Source: Dichotomicrobium sp964540795 (lineage in GTDB: Bacteria; Pseudomonadota; Alphaproteobacteria; Rhizobiales; Rhodomicrobiaceae). From it: 64,000 nt of DNA. Below are positions 36,202 to 44,953 of this stretch, piece by piece. The translations under genes and the position numbers were made by a program. How positions within the stretch are numbered: position 1 is the stretch's first letter; the number at the start of each line of letters is the position of its first letter. The notes beneath the pieces were generated by a model that worked only from the letters and a program-made list of their open reading frames with translations, was not told the DNA's origin and did no database searches. The stretch lies in the NCBI GenBank assembly GCA_964540795.1, contig CAZINX010000004.1, forward strand, positions 62,001 to 126,000, read 5' to 3'.

Positions 36202-37124
36202 CAGCTTCTTTTGACCAGATCGACGAAGATGTCTTCGAGCGAGCTTTGCTTTGTGTGGATGTCGTGAAAGTGGACGCCGGCGTCCCGCAGGTCCTGTAGC
36301 AGGGTCGTAATGCCCGTGCGCTCGGCGTGGCTGTCATAGGTATAGACCAGTTGCATCCCGTTGCCTTCCACCGTCAGGCGCTCGTCCCGCAGATGCTCTG
36401 GAACCCCGCTGAGCGGCTGGTTCAGGTCGAGGATGATCTGCTTCTGGCCGAGCTTGCGCATCAGCGCATCCTTGTCCTCGATCAGGATCAACTCGCCTTC
36501 ATTGATGACGCCGACGCGGTCGGCCATCTGTTCGGCCTCCTCGATGTAGTGGGTCGTGAGCACGATGGTGACGCCGGTCTCGCGCAGCCGCCGCACCACC
36601 TCCCACATGTCGCGGCGCAGTTCGACATCGACGCCCGCGGTCGGCTCGTCGAGAAACAGGATGCGCGGCTCGTGCGACAGCGCCTTGGCGATCAGGACGC
36701 GGCGCTTCATCCCGCCTGAAAGCGTGATGAGCTTGCTGTTGCGCTTGTCCCAAAGCGAAAGATCGCGGAGCACCTTTTCGAGATGCTTGTCGTCGCGCGG
36801 CTTGCCGAACAGCCCGCGGCTGAAACTCACCGTGGTCCACACCGTCTCGAAGGCCTCGGTGGTCAACTCCTGCGGAACAAGGCCGATCAGCCCGCGTGCC
36901 TCGCGGTAGTCTTTCTGGTTGTCGTAGCCGCTGACGATGATCTGGCCGGTGGAGGGCGTCACAATGCCGCAGATTGCGTTGATAAGGGTCGTCTTACCTG
37001 CTCCGTTGGGGCCGAGCAGCGCGAAGATCTCGCCATCGCGTATCGTCAGGTCCACGGATTTCAGCGCCTGGAAGCCATCGGCATAGGACTTGCTCAAATT
37101 CGAGACTTCGATCGCGTGCGGCAT
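36201..37124 (-). CDS. ABC transporter ATP-binding protein, exporter type
   Basis: A 307-residue ATPase, partner of the ABC-2 permease. Walker A is GPNGAGKTTLIN, the signature is TLSGGMKRRVLIAKAL and Walker B is ILFLDEPTAGVD, with THYIEEAEQMADRV after it. The DRA/CcmA-type C-terminal extension is present. I chose the ATG at 37124, ten bases after AAGGAA; an ATG seven codons earlier is less likely. The system resembles YadGH. The divergent fnrL gene starts 215 bp away. Confidence 0.92.
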   Translation of the reverse strand: MPHAIEVSNLSKSYADGFQALKSVDLTIRDGEIFALLGPNGAGKTTLINAICGIVTPSTGQIIVSGYDNQKDYREARGLIGLVPQELTTEAFETVWTTVSFSRGLFGKPRDDKHLEKVLRDLSLWDKRNSKLITLSGGMKRRVLIAKALSHEPRILFLDEPTAGVDVELRRDMWEVVRRLRETGVTIVLTTHYIEEAEQMADRVGVINEGELILIEDKDALMRKLGQKQIILDLNQPLSGVPEHLRDERLTVEGNGMQLVYTYDSHAERTGITTLLQDLRDAGVHFHDIHTKQSSLEDIFVDLVKRS

Positions 37125-37339
37125 GGCGGCGGTTTTCCTTGGCATATTGAGGCGTTACGCAAGAACGGGCGGCAGCGGATGCCCGGACGCCGTTCTTGAT
37201 GCGCCGGCGCAAGTCATAGAGGGTTTTGGCGTCCGCGGCCAAATGCAATCCGGCGCCGGGTCAGCGCCGACAAGCTTTGGTTGTTCGCCGCTGCCGAATG
37301 CCTCATAATTCTCAGCCATTCACAAGTGGACGATTGAGA

Positions 37340-38083
37340 ATGTTTCACCCACGGTCGCTGCCGAAGCATTGTGATGTTTGCACCATTCGCAGGCGGGCGA
37401 TCTGCGGGGCGCTGTCGCCTGATGAAATCGAGGCGATGAACAAGATCGCTCACCGCCGGTATTGCGAGGCAGGGTCCGTCATTATCCATGAGGGCGAGCC
37501 GCAGGAGTGCTTCGGCAACGTTCTCAACGGCGTCGTCAAGTTGACCAAGACGATGACCGATGGGCGCCAGCACATCGTCGGTCTGCTGTTCCCGTCGGAT
37601 TTCATGGGCCGCGCCATGCGCGCGGAAAGCCCGTACCGGGCCGAAGCCGCGACAGGCGTCGAGCTTTGCCTGTTCCCGCGCGGCGATTTCGAGCGGCTCA
37701 TGCAGCGCTTCCCCGAGCTGCAGAGCCGGCTTCTGGCGCACACGCTCGACGAACTGGACGCCTCGCATGAATGGACGCTGCTGTTGGGGCGCAAGAACGC
37801 CACCGAGCGGGTTGCGACCTTCCTGCTGATGATCGCGCGGCGTGCGCAGGATCTCGGGTGTCAGGGCGCGGGGAAGGAGGACAGCGCCGCCTTTCTGCTG
37901 CCGCTGGCCCGGGCGGACATCGCGGACTTCCTTGGGCTGACGACCGAGAGCGTCAGCCGCCAGATCACCAAGATGAAGCGCGACGGGGTGATCCGGCTGC
38001 ACGGCAACCGCGAGGTCGAGATTCCCAGCGTTTCGGAACTCATGAACCTCGCCGACCTCACCCCCGCCGAGGGGCGCGGCTAG
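37340..38083 (+). CDS. fnrL: Oxygen-responsive Crp/Fnr regulator, FnrL type
   Basis: A 247-residue regulator. Three N-terminal cysteines (C11, C14, C22; C-x2-C-x7-C) and C110 (VELCLFPR) are placed to bind a [4Fe-4S] cluster, as in FNR/FnrL/FixK1 proteins, so it should dimerise and bind DNA only when oxygen is low. A cNMP-like beta-roll spans about 25-130. The recognition helix has E203, S206 and R207 (TTESVSRQ), the E-SR combination that reads TTGAT half sites. I chose the ATG at 37340, just ahead of the cluster motif; an earlier in-frame ATG lies at 37298. A matching binding site lies at 50984-50997. Confidence 0.9.
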   Translation: MFHPRSLPKHCDVCTIRRRAICGALSPDEIEAMNKIAHRRYCEAGSVIIHEGEPQECFGNVLNGVVKLTKTMTDGRQHIVGLLFPSDFMGRAMRAESPYRAEAATGVELCLFPRGDFERLMQRFPELQSRLLAHTLDELDASHEWTLLLGRKNATERVATFLLMIARRAQDLGCQGAGKEDSAAFLLPLARADIADFLGLTTESVSRQITKMKRDGVIRLHGNREVEIPSVSELMNLADLTPAEGRG

Positions 38084-38096
38084 CCGACAAACCTCC

Positions 38097-38137
38097 AAAA
38101 AGTTAGAGAGGCTGCCCAATCTCTTGAGCAGCCTCTC
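38097..38137 (-). terminator. Rho-independent terminator of the outer-membrane protein gene
   Basis: GAGAGGCTGC (38106-38115) pairs perfectly with GCAGCCTCTC (38128-38137) across a 12-base loop. Read on the minus strand, TAACTTTTTGG follows the stem, so it terminates the leftward gene that stops at 38199. It also lies just after the rightward fnrL stop and could slow that transcript, but no T-run follows on that side. Confidence 0.8.
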
Positions 38138-38198
38138 CGTCATTGGTGCATTGAGAGGGGTTTCGTGCGCCACCCCGCCTTACAGGCGAAGGATGTGC

Positions 38199-38939
38199 TT
38201 AGTAGTTTCCGTTGAGGTACCAGGTCGCGCCCACACGTGCAGTCCACGCGTCATCAAGGCCTGCAGTGCCATCCGCGCCACCGTCGACATCGAAATCCTC
38301 ATCTTCATCGAACATGTAGTAGAGGGTCTCGAACCGAACACGGATTTTGTCTGTAGCCGCCCATTCAAATCCGCCACCAACAACGCCACCAACGTCGTCA
38401 AAATCGAGGTTAGCGAATTCATCGGGATCGTCTGCAAAGCATCCGCTCTCGCATACAAGCAGCGACCCGTCAGGGAACGCGAAGCCACCCGTTGCGTAGA
38501 GCAGGCCGCTTCTGTCTGAGCCAACCGGAACACCCACGCGTCCACGAATAGATGCCAAGGTATCAAACTCGCCTTCAGCTTCTTCCGTGCTGTCGGGGGC
38601 CTGCGCCACGCCAGACCAGTCCATCGCGGAGATGTCGGCCTCGACGCCGATAATCCAGTGACCGAAATCCCAGTTGTAGCCCGCATGAGCGCCGCCCAGC
38701 ACGCCTGAGAGATCTATACGATCGAAATCAACCTGGCTGTCATTATCGTCGTAAACGCCCTGCAGGTCAGCTTCGCCGGCGCCGATGTGCGCGCCCAGAT
38801 AGAAGCCCTGCCACGAAGTCACTGGCGCCGGCATCGGCTCGTAGCCGTCATCCTTCAGGCTGCCCGCCATAACGCCTTGCGCCGCCAGCAGTGCGGCAGC
38901 AGATACGCCGGCCGAGAGCACGGCATTTCTAAGTTTCAT
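38199..38939 (-). CDS. Outer-membrane beta-barrel protein, porin-like
   Basis: A 246-residue secreted protein. The signal peptide (core NAVLSAGVSAAALLAAQG, likely cut after VMA) is followed by alternating polar/hydrophobic strands with W-x-G-x-Y-L-G at the first strand, a typical start of the OmpW/Omp25/Omp31-like eight-stranded barrels of Rhizobiales. Later strands (YATGGFAF, VVGGGFEWA, VRFETLYY) fit, and the last strand ends WYLNGNY rather than with the usual terminal Phe. It is strongly acidic, and one loop has two cysteines (LVCESGCFADD). The ATG at 38939 has GGAGAAGGA upstream. It uses less GC-rich codons than its neighbours. Confidence 0.85.
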   Translation of the reverse strand: MKLRNAVLSAGVSAAALLAAQGVMAGSLKDDGYEPMPAPVTSWQGFYLGAHIGAGEADLQGVYDDNDSQVDFDRIDLSGVLGGAHAGYNWDFGHWIIGVEADISAMDWSGVAQAPDSTEEAEGEFDTLASIRGRVGVPVGSDRSGLLYATGGFAFPDGSLLVCESGCFADDPDEFANLDFDDVGGVVGGGFEWAATDKIRVRFETLYYMFDEDEDFDVDGGADGTAGLDDAWTARVGATWYLNGNY

Positions 38940-39268
38940 GTTCCTTCTCCATGTGCCCAAAAATAAAATATTGCTGCGATCGAACGAGAAATCGCACGCG
39001 ACACACAGCTCATCTCTCGGCAGCAAGTAGACGAACCCCCATCCGCCTACTCAGGGGCGAACCTGAAGTGATTCGCTGACGTCTCGTCATGAAAACGTCA
39101 CAAGCTGGCGAGCGGTGTTGCCAATCGGCTCTGGCCTGTTGCCTGCAAGTCACAATTTTGTAGTTTGCGTGGATATCCCGTGCCTTGCGCGGTGGTTCCC
39201 ACATCGCACGCTAGCGCGCGTTTCGGTGCGGGTTATGCTGTGCACTGGGCTAAGATGAGGGGGAAGCT
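38940..39268. promoter_or_regulatory. Divergent intergenic region between the barrel and sulfotransferase genes
   Basis: No gene is visible in these 329 bp. An AT-rich tract (38959-38972), AATATTTTATTTT on the minus strand, lies 20-33 bp before the barrel ATG and could be the -10 region of a strong leftward promoter. The rightward gene has GAGGGGGAAG as ribosome site. I cannot define its promoter. Confidence 0.35.
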
Positions 39269-40822
39269 ATGTCACGAGTGGCAGTTCAGCCGCGTCCGCG
39301 CAGCGCGAAACAATCAAAGAACCAGTTTTCGATGGACGAAGCGCGACACGCTATCCAGGAAGCGGAGCGCGAACGTCTTGCGGGAAAACTCGACAAAGCA
39401 CGCGCAAGCTGTCTCTCGGTTCTTCGACAGTTTCCCGACTTCGTCGCGGCGCTGCACACGCTCGGCCTGACCCTTGCCGACAATCAGGAATACGACCGCG
39501 CGCTCCAGAACCTGCATCGCGCGTCGATGCTCAACCCTCACGACGCCAATACGCTGACCGCGCTCGCGGGGGTCTATTTGCGGATGGGCTATAGCGCAGT
39601 GGCAGCGCGCACACTCGAACATGCCCTGAAGCTGGCGCCCGACAACGCCTCGGTGCACGCCACACTGGGCGAGATATACCGGGAAGAAAAGGAGTACGAG
39701 TTTTCCTGTGAGGCGTTCGAGCGTGCACTGGAAATCGACCCCACGTTCACCGCCGCCGAGGTGGGGCTTGCGCGATGCTGCGAGCACATTGGGGATCTGG
39801 AGCGCGCAGCCGGCACCTATAACAAGCTGGTTGCAAATGGCTCGCGCTCGATAAGCGCGCTTTACATGCTCAGCCAGTTGCCTGCCCACATGGTTGAGTT
39901 CGATGTACTCAAGTTGCTGGAAGAGGCTGCAGCCGATCCACTGACAGCAGCGAAGCCGAGCTCCCGGAAGCAGCTAGGATTTGCGCGAGCGACGGCGCTG
40001 GACAAGACGGGGCGCCATGAAGAGGCGTGGGAAACGATTTGTGCCGTTCGAAAGACGGAGCAAGCGCAACACCATCATACATACGCCAGGCGCCGTGCCC
40101 TTTACGATCGCGTCCGCGAGGCGATGCGCGAAGAGGAAATGACGCCGATCGCGCCTTCCGCGGACGCTCCTGATCGGCCAATTTCCCTGTTTATCGTTGG
40201 CCCCTCGCGCTCCGGCAAAACGACGCTGGAGCGTCTGATCGGCTCCTATGAAGGGGTCAAGCGCGGGTACGAAAATCCGATCGTAGAGAATGCCGTCCGG
40301 CGGAGCTTTCAAGTCGGCGGTTTTCCGACCCGTAGCCGACCGTTGGAATTGCCATCCGGGCTTTCTGATCTCTTTGCGCGGTTCTACGAGGAAGAACTGC
40401 GGCAGCGTGCAGGATCAGCCCAGGTCTTTACCAATACCCTTCCAAGCCGCAACGAAGACGCATTACGCATCGCATCCTGCATCCCAAACACTCGGTTCGT
40501 GTTCGTAAAGCGCAACATGGAGGATCAAGTGATCCGAATTTACATGCGAAACTATAAAGGTGGGAACGAATACGCTTGGAATATTGATGACATACACCAT
40601 TATCTCGAATGGTGCCATGAGATGATGGATATTATGGCTGCCAAGATGCCGGACAACGCGATTACGGTGCACTACGAGGAAATGGTCTCCGACCCGGAAA
40701 AGGCCGTGCAGAGAGTGGCCAAGCTTTGCGGTCTTGAGCTGAATGCGGTGGCGCTGCCGCCAGTTGGCGACGACCGAGGTAGTGGCGCGCCTTACGCGAG
40801 CCTGATGACTGAAAACGCCTAG
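39269..40822 (+). CDS. Tetratricopeptide-repeat sulfotransferase
   Basis: A 517-residue protein. The N-terminal half (about 17-230) holds TPR repeats (for example AAALHTLGLTLADNQEYDRALQ-like and ALKLAPDNASVHATLGEIYREEKEY-like units). The C-terminal half (about 300-505) is a sulfotransferase domain. The PAPS-binding loop reads GPSRSGKTTLERLIG near 310; most relatives have PRSGTT, so a lysine is inserted in Walker-like fashion. The 3-prime-phosphate motif is RFVFVKRNMEDQVIRIYM. Such fusions sulfate carbohydrates or proteins; the acceptor is unknown. Codon use is less GC-biased than in neighbours, which may indicate transfer. Confidence 0.82.
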   Translation: MSRVAVQPRPRSAKQSKNQFSMDEARHAIQEAERERLAGKLDKARASCLSVLRQFPDFVAALHTLGLTLADNQEYDRALQNLHRASMLNPHDANTLTALAGVYLRMGYSAVAARTLEHALKLAPDNASVHATLGEIYREEKEYEFSCEAFERALEIDPTFTAAEVGLARCCEHIGDLERAAGTYNKLVANGSRSISALYMLSQLPAHMVEFDVLKLLEEAAADPLTAAKPSSRKQLGFARATALDKTGRHEEAWETICAVRKTEQAQHHHTYARRRALYDRVREAMREEEMTPIAPSADAPDRPISLFIVGPSRSGKTTLERLIGSYEGVKRGYENPIVENAVRRSFQVGGFPTRSRPLELPSGLSDLFARFYEEELRQRAGSAQVFTNTLPSRNEDALRIASCIPNTRFVFVKRNMEDQVIRIYMRNYKGGNEYAWNIDDIHHYLEWCHEMMDIMAAKMPDNAITVHYEEMVSDPEKAVQRVAKLCGLELNAVALPPVGDDRGSGAPYASLMTENA

Positions 40823-40839
40823 AATTCGGAGGGGCGCGG

Positions 40840-41313
40840 CTAGCCCCGCTCGCGCAGGAGCCGCGCCTTCTGCCGCTGCCAATCGCGCGCTTTCTCCGCC
40901 TCTCGCTTGTCGTGCATCTTGCGGCCCTTCGCGAGCGCCAGCTGGACCTTGGCGATGCCGCGGTCATTGAAATAGAGCTTCAGCGGCACGAGCGTCATGC
41001 CTTCCCGCTCGGTGTTCCCGATCAGCCGGGCGATCTCGCGCTTGTGCATCAGCAGTTTGCGCGGCCGCCGCTCCTCGTGGTTGAAACGGTTGGCCTGCTT
41101 GTATTCCTGGATCGAGCTGTTGATCAGATACAGCTCGCCGTCCTCCGGGCTGGCGTAGGACTCGGCGATATTCGCCTTGCCCTCGCGCAGGCTCTTCACC
41201 TCCGAGCCTTCCAGCGCGATCCCGGCCTCGAACGTCTCGATGATGTCGTAGTTGTGACGCGCCTTGCGGTTCTCTGCCACGACGCGGCGCGCCGGTCCGT
41301 CTTTCTTGCTCAT
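40840..41313 (-). CDS. smpB: SsrA-binding protein SmpB
   Basis: A 157-residue RNA-binding protein that brings tmRNA to stalled ribosomes. The family start RRVVAENRKARHNYDIIETFEAG-like segment, GSEVKSLREGKANI, KLLMHKREI and the C-terminal basic tail KGRKMHDKREAEKARDWQRQK are all present. The last part forms the helix that enters the mRNA channel. It lies upstream-adjacent to dapA on the same strand only 30 bp after it, a common order in alphaproteobacteria. The tmRNA gene itself is not in the window. Confidence 0.96.
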   Translation of the reverse strand: MSKKDGPARRVVAENRKARHNYDIIETFEAGIALEGSEVKSLREGKANIAESYASPEDGELYLINSSIQEYKQANRFNHEERRPRKLLMHKREIARLIGNTEREGMTLVPLKLYFNDRGIAKVQLALAKGRKMHDKREAEKARDWQRQKARLLRERG

Positions 41314-41343
41314 GACCTGCTCTCGCGGCTGCAGCCGCCGGGT

Positions 41344-42216
41344 TTATGCAACGCCGGCCTGTTCCAGCGCGCGCTCAACTGCCCGCTTGGTTTCGGACCG
41401 CAGTGTGGCGAGCGGCGGGCGCACATCCTCGCGGCACAGCCCCAGCACCTGCGCGGCATATTTCACCGGCGCTGGGTTCGATTCGATAAACAGCGCCTCG
41501 TGCAGCGGCATCAGTCGGTCATGCAGCTTCAGCGCGGTTGTGTAGTCGCCGGCCTCGCAGGCGTCCTGGAACTTCGCGCAAAGCTCCGGCGCGACGTTCG
41601 CCGTCACGGATATGCAGCCGTGCCCGCCATGCGCGTTGAAGCCGAGCGCCGTTGCATCCTCGCCAGACAGCTGGATGAAGGTCTCGCCCATCGCGGCGCG
41701 CTGCTGGCTGACGCGCGCCATATTCGCCGTGGCGTCCTTCACGCCGGCGATGTTCGGCAGCTCGAAGAGCCGCGCCATTGTCTCCACCGACATGTCGACG
41801 ACGCTGCGCCCAGGTATGTTGTAGATGATGACGGGGATGTCCACCGCGTCGTTGATCGCCTTGAAGTGCTGGTAAAGCCCCTCCTGCGTCGGCTTGTTGT
41901 AGTACGGGATGACGCTGAGGATGCCGTCCGCGCCGGCCTTCTGCGCGTGCTGGCTGAACTCGATCGCCTCGGCCGTGTTGTTCGACCCCGCCCCGGCGAT
42001 CACCGGCACGCGCTTCGCCGCCTGATCGATGCACATTTCGATAACGGCTTTGTGCTCATCATGGGACAGCGTCGGGGACTCGCCGGTCGTTCCCACGGGG
42101 ACCAGACCATGCGTGCCGGCTTCGATCTGCCGGTCAATGAGCGCGCGAAACGCTTCCTCGTCGACCCGATTGTCGCGGAACGGCGTTATCAGCGCGGTAT
42201 AGGAGCCTCTGAACAT
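41344..42216 (-). CDS. dapA: 4-hydroxy-tetrahydrodipicolinate synthase
   Basis: A 290-residue class I aldolase of lysine/diaminopimelate synthesis that condenses pyruvate with aspartate semialdehyde. Visible features are FRGSYTALITPF at the start, VGTTGESPTLSHDEH (substrate loop with the catalytic Thr), VIIYNIPGRS (catalytic Tyr) and the Schiff-base lysine in IAGVKDATANM. The ATG at 42216 is preceded by AAGGATC; the in-frame upstream start lacks conservation. smpB follows and slt is divergent. Confidence 0.96.
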   Translation of the reverse strand: MFRGSYTALITPFRDNRVDEEAFRALIDRQIEAGTHGLVPVGTTGESPTLSHDEHKAVIEMCIDQAAKRVPVIAGAGSNNTAEAIEFSQHAQKAGADGILSVIPYYNKPTQEGLYQHFKAINDAVDIPVIIYNIPGRSVVDMSVETMARLFELPNIAGVKDATANMARVSQQRAAMGETFIQLSGEDATALGFNAHGGHGCISVTANVAPELCAKFQDACEAGDYTTALKLHDRLMPLHEALFIESNPAPVKYAAQVLGLCREDVRPPLATLRSETKRAVERALEQAGVA

Positions 42217-42440
42217 CGGTGATCCTTGATTGATGAGGTTTAACGCGACGATAATGAGTTGGCCGGGGTGGGGCAACACTGCTGCTTGCCGGATCGCCCG
42301 GTCATGATAATGCCGGATTTCTCCCGCTTCGATCTGCCCGGCCTGACGTTTGCGGCGGGTGTGCGGCTACGTCGGTCGGGAGCGCGCGAGGGTGCGTGGT
42401 TCGCGTACACGCCGGGTAACACAGGCGATCATCTGCACCG

Positions 42441-44909
42441 ATGGGGACAGCATCTGAGAATGACGCGGGGGGCAGGCGCTTCGGTATCGTCCTCGCGGGC
42501 GTGGCGGTCGGCGGCGCGCTGACCGGCCTTGTCATCGGCTTGCAGCCATGGGCCGGGAGCGACCAGCGCATCGCCTCCGTTGCGCCGGAGACAGCGGCCA
42601 GCAGCGCGCCGGCGGACACGCCGGACTTGGCCGCGCGTCCGCAACACCGCCCCTCACAGCCGGCCAGTCCGGCCGCTGCGCCGGGCGATGGTCTGGTCGT
42701 CGGCCCGCTGCCGAAAGCAGCGGTGTCCGGTCAGCCCGAGGGCAGCGCGCCCGCGCAACTGCCCATGCCTCCGGCGCGCAAGCAACCGCCTCCCCGGACG
42801 GAACCGCAGATCGCCTCGCTGGGGCGGGCCACGGTTTCGCCTTCCGCGCCGCCGATGTCGCACGACCTGCAGCAGCGCCCGCGCGGGCTGGACAGGACCG
42901 CGATCGCCGACCGGCTGAACCAGATCGAGCGCATCCGCATCTCCGATAGCGATGTCAAGCTTTTGAAGGAGGCGATCCGGCTGTTCTACAAGGACCGGCT
43001 CGACGCCGGAAAGCCGCTGATCGCGCGCATCGAGGACGACGCGGCGCGGCTGATGGCGCGCTGGTATTACCTGCGCTCAAGCAAGGGCCACGCCGATCTC
43101 GCCGAGTTCGTCGCCTTCCGGCGCGATCATCCGATGTGGCCGAGCAAGAAGGTGCTCCGGCGCAATGCCGAACTCTCCGCGCTGGTGAAACGGCCGCCCG
43201 TCGACGAGATATTCGCGTTCTTCGCCGGCGACCCGCCGCGGACGGGCGCGGGCAAGGCGGCGCTTGGCGCGGCCTATATCGCGACGGGCGAGAAGGAGCG
43301 CGGTGCCGGCCTGATCCGCGAGGCATGGCGGAAGCACGCGCTGGACGAGGGCGCGCGGGATGCGATCCGCGAGCGGTTCAATGACCTGCTGCGCAAGGCG
43401 GATCACAAGGCGCGCGCCGACTGGCTGCTGGCGCAGGACGACCGCGATCTGACCGACGACGCCCGCCGGCTCAAGACTGAGCTGGACGCGCTCGACCGGA
43501 AATCGCTGGACGCCCGCGTGGCCGAGGTGCGGCGGTCGCGGCGCGCAGGCGGGCTGCTCACGCGGCTGGATGAGGCGGTCAAGACCAAACCGGAAGTGCT
43601 GCTCAGCCGGGTGCGCTGGCTGCGCCGGCATGGCAACGACGAAAAGGCCTGGCGTCTTATGAAGATGGCGCCGGAGGATGCCGAAGCGCTGGTTGACCCC
43701 AACGAGTGGTGGCAGGAGCGGCGCGTGCAAACCCGCACGGCGCTCAACGCCGGCAAGCCCGAAATCGCCTACGAGATCGCCAGCCGTCATGGCGGCGCAA
43801 CCGGCGATGATCTGCACGAGGCGGAGTTCCTGGCCGGGTGGATCGCGCTGCGCTTCCTGGACAAGCCGGAGGCCGCAAAAGAGCATTTCTCCGCATCGCG
43901 CGAGGGCGCGGACTTGCCGGCTGGTTTCGCCCGAAGCGACTACTGGGCGGGCCGCGCCGCGCTCCAGCTTGGCGATCATGAGATGGCTGAGCAGTTCTTC
44001 GCCCGCGCTGCTGAGCACTTCCACGTCTATTACGGTCAGCTTGCCAGACTGGCGCTCGGCGACAGGGCGGAGCCGATTCGCTTCCGCAAGCCTGCGCCAC
44101 CGACACACGAGGATATGGAGCGGTTCGCGGCGCGCGGCGTGGTCCGGGCGTTGCCCATTTCCCGGCAGGCCGGTTTCGACTCCTTCCTCTCGCTGTTCAT
44201 CTACGAGATGGCGCGCGATTTCGTGTCGCCCGGCGAGATGACGCTCGCCGCCGAAATGGCCCGCCGGGTCGCGCCGCCCAATGTCGTTGTGCGCTTCGGC
44301 AAGGTGGCGCTGAACCGCGGCTTCCCCGTCGAGGCCTACGCCTATCCCACGGACATTCCCGAATTCGAGATGCTCGCGGGCGCGCGTCCTGTCGAGCGGG
44401 CGCTGATGCTGGCGCTGGCGCGCCAGGAGAGCGAGTTCAACCCAGAAGCGGTCAGCAGCGCGGGCGCGCGCGGCCTGATGCAGCTTATGCCGGGCACGGC
44501 GCGGATGATGGCCCGGATCAACAACATGAGCTACCGCCTGGCGAGCCTGAGCGACCCGGAATACAACGCCAAGCTGGGCAGCGCGTATATGCGCCGGCTG
44601 CTCAACCGCTTCGATGACTCTTACATCATGATGCTGGCGGGGTATAACGCGGGGCCGGGCCGCGTGAACCAGTGGATCGAGCTGTTCGGCGATCCGCGCC
44701 GGCCGGGCGTCGATCCGGTGGACTGGGTCGAGCGCATCCCCTTCACGCAGACCCGCGTCTATGTCCACAAGATCATGGAGAGCCTGCAGGTCTACCGCGC
44801 GGTGCTGGCGCAGGGGGAGGCCGGAGATGTCACGCTGGCGACCGATTTGCATCGCGGCCGCACCGGCTCATCGCCCGCGCCGATTTACGCGGGCACAGCG
44901 ATGAATTAA
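42441..44909 (+). CDS. slt: Soluble lytic murein transglycosylase
   Basis: An 822-residue periplasmic enzyme that cleaves peptidoglycan to 1,6-anhydro-muropeptides. The N-terminus has a hydrophobic signal/anchor (FGIVLAGVAVGGALTGLVIG), then a Pro/Ala-rich low-complexity stretch to about 140. A long alpha-superhelical U/L domain (about 150-620) follows, and the lysozyme-like catalytic domain is near 640-780, with the catalytic Glu in ARQESEFNP (about 660), then GARGLMQLMPGTA and YNAGPGRVNQW. The proline-rich linker is longer than in E. coli Slt70. It is divergent from dapA, a conserved neighbour. Confidence 0.93.
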   Translation: MGTASENDAGGRRFGIVLAGVAVGGALTGLVIGLQPWAGSDQRIASVAPETAASSAPADTPDLAARPQHRPSQPASPAAAPGDGLVVGPLPKAAVSGQPEGSAPAQLPMPPARKQPPPRTEPQIASLGRATVSPSAPPMSHDLQQRPRGLDRTAIADRLNQIERIRISDSDVKLLKEAIRLFYKDRLDAGKPLIARIEDDAARLMARWYYLRSSKGHADLAEFVAFRRDHPMWPSKKVLRRNAELSALVKRPPVDEIFAFFAGDPPRTGAGKAALGAAYIATGEKERGAGLIREAWRKHALDEGARDAIRERFNDLLRKADHKARADWLLAQDDRDLTDDARRLKTELDALDRKSLDARVAEVRRSRRAGGLLTRLDEAVKTKPEVLLSRVRWLRRHGNDEKAWRLMKMAPEDAEALVDPNEWWQERRVQTRTALNAGKPEIAYEIASRHGGATGDDLHEAEFLAGWIALRFLDKPEAAKEHFSASREGADLPAGFARSDYWAGRAALQLGDHEMAEQFFARAAEHFHVYYGQLARLALGDRAEPIRFRKPAPPTHEDMERFAARGVVRALPISRQAGFDSFLSLFIYEMARDFVSPGEMTLAAEMARRVAPPNVVVRFGKVALNRGFPVEAYAYPTDIPEFEMLAGARPVERALMLALARQESEFNPEAVSSAGARGLMQLMPGTARMMARINNMSYRLASLSDPEYNAKLGSAYMRRLLNRFDDSYIMMLAGYNAGPGRVNQWIELFGDPRRPGVDPVDWVERIPFTQTRVYVHKIMESLQVYRAVLAQGEAGDVTLATDLHRGRTGSSPAPIYAGTAMN

Positions 44910-44953
44910 CACTGCGCTGACAGCGCGGAACATCGCCTGCCTTCCGAGGGACC

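Noticed and set aside
37125..37339. An FNR box in the fnrL-ABC gap, expected for autoregulation.
   Set aside because: I looked for TTGA-N6-TCAA and found none.
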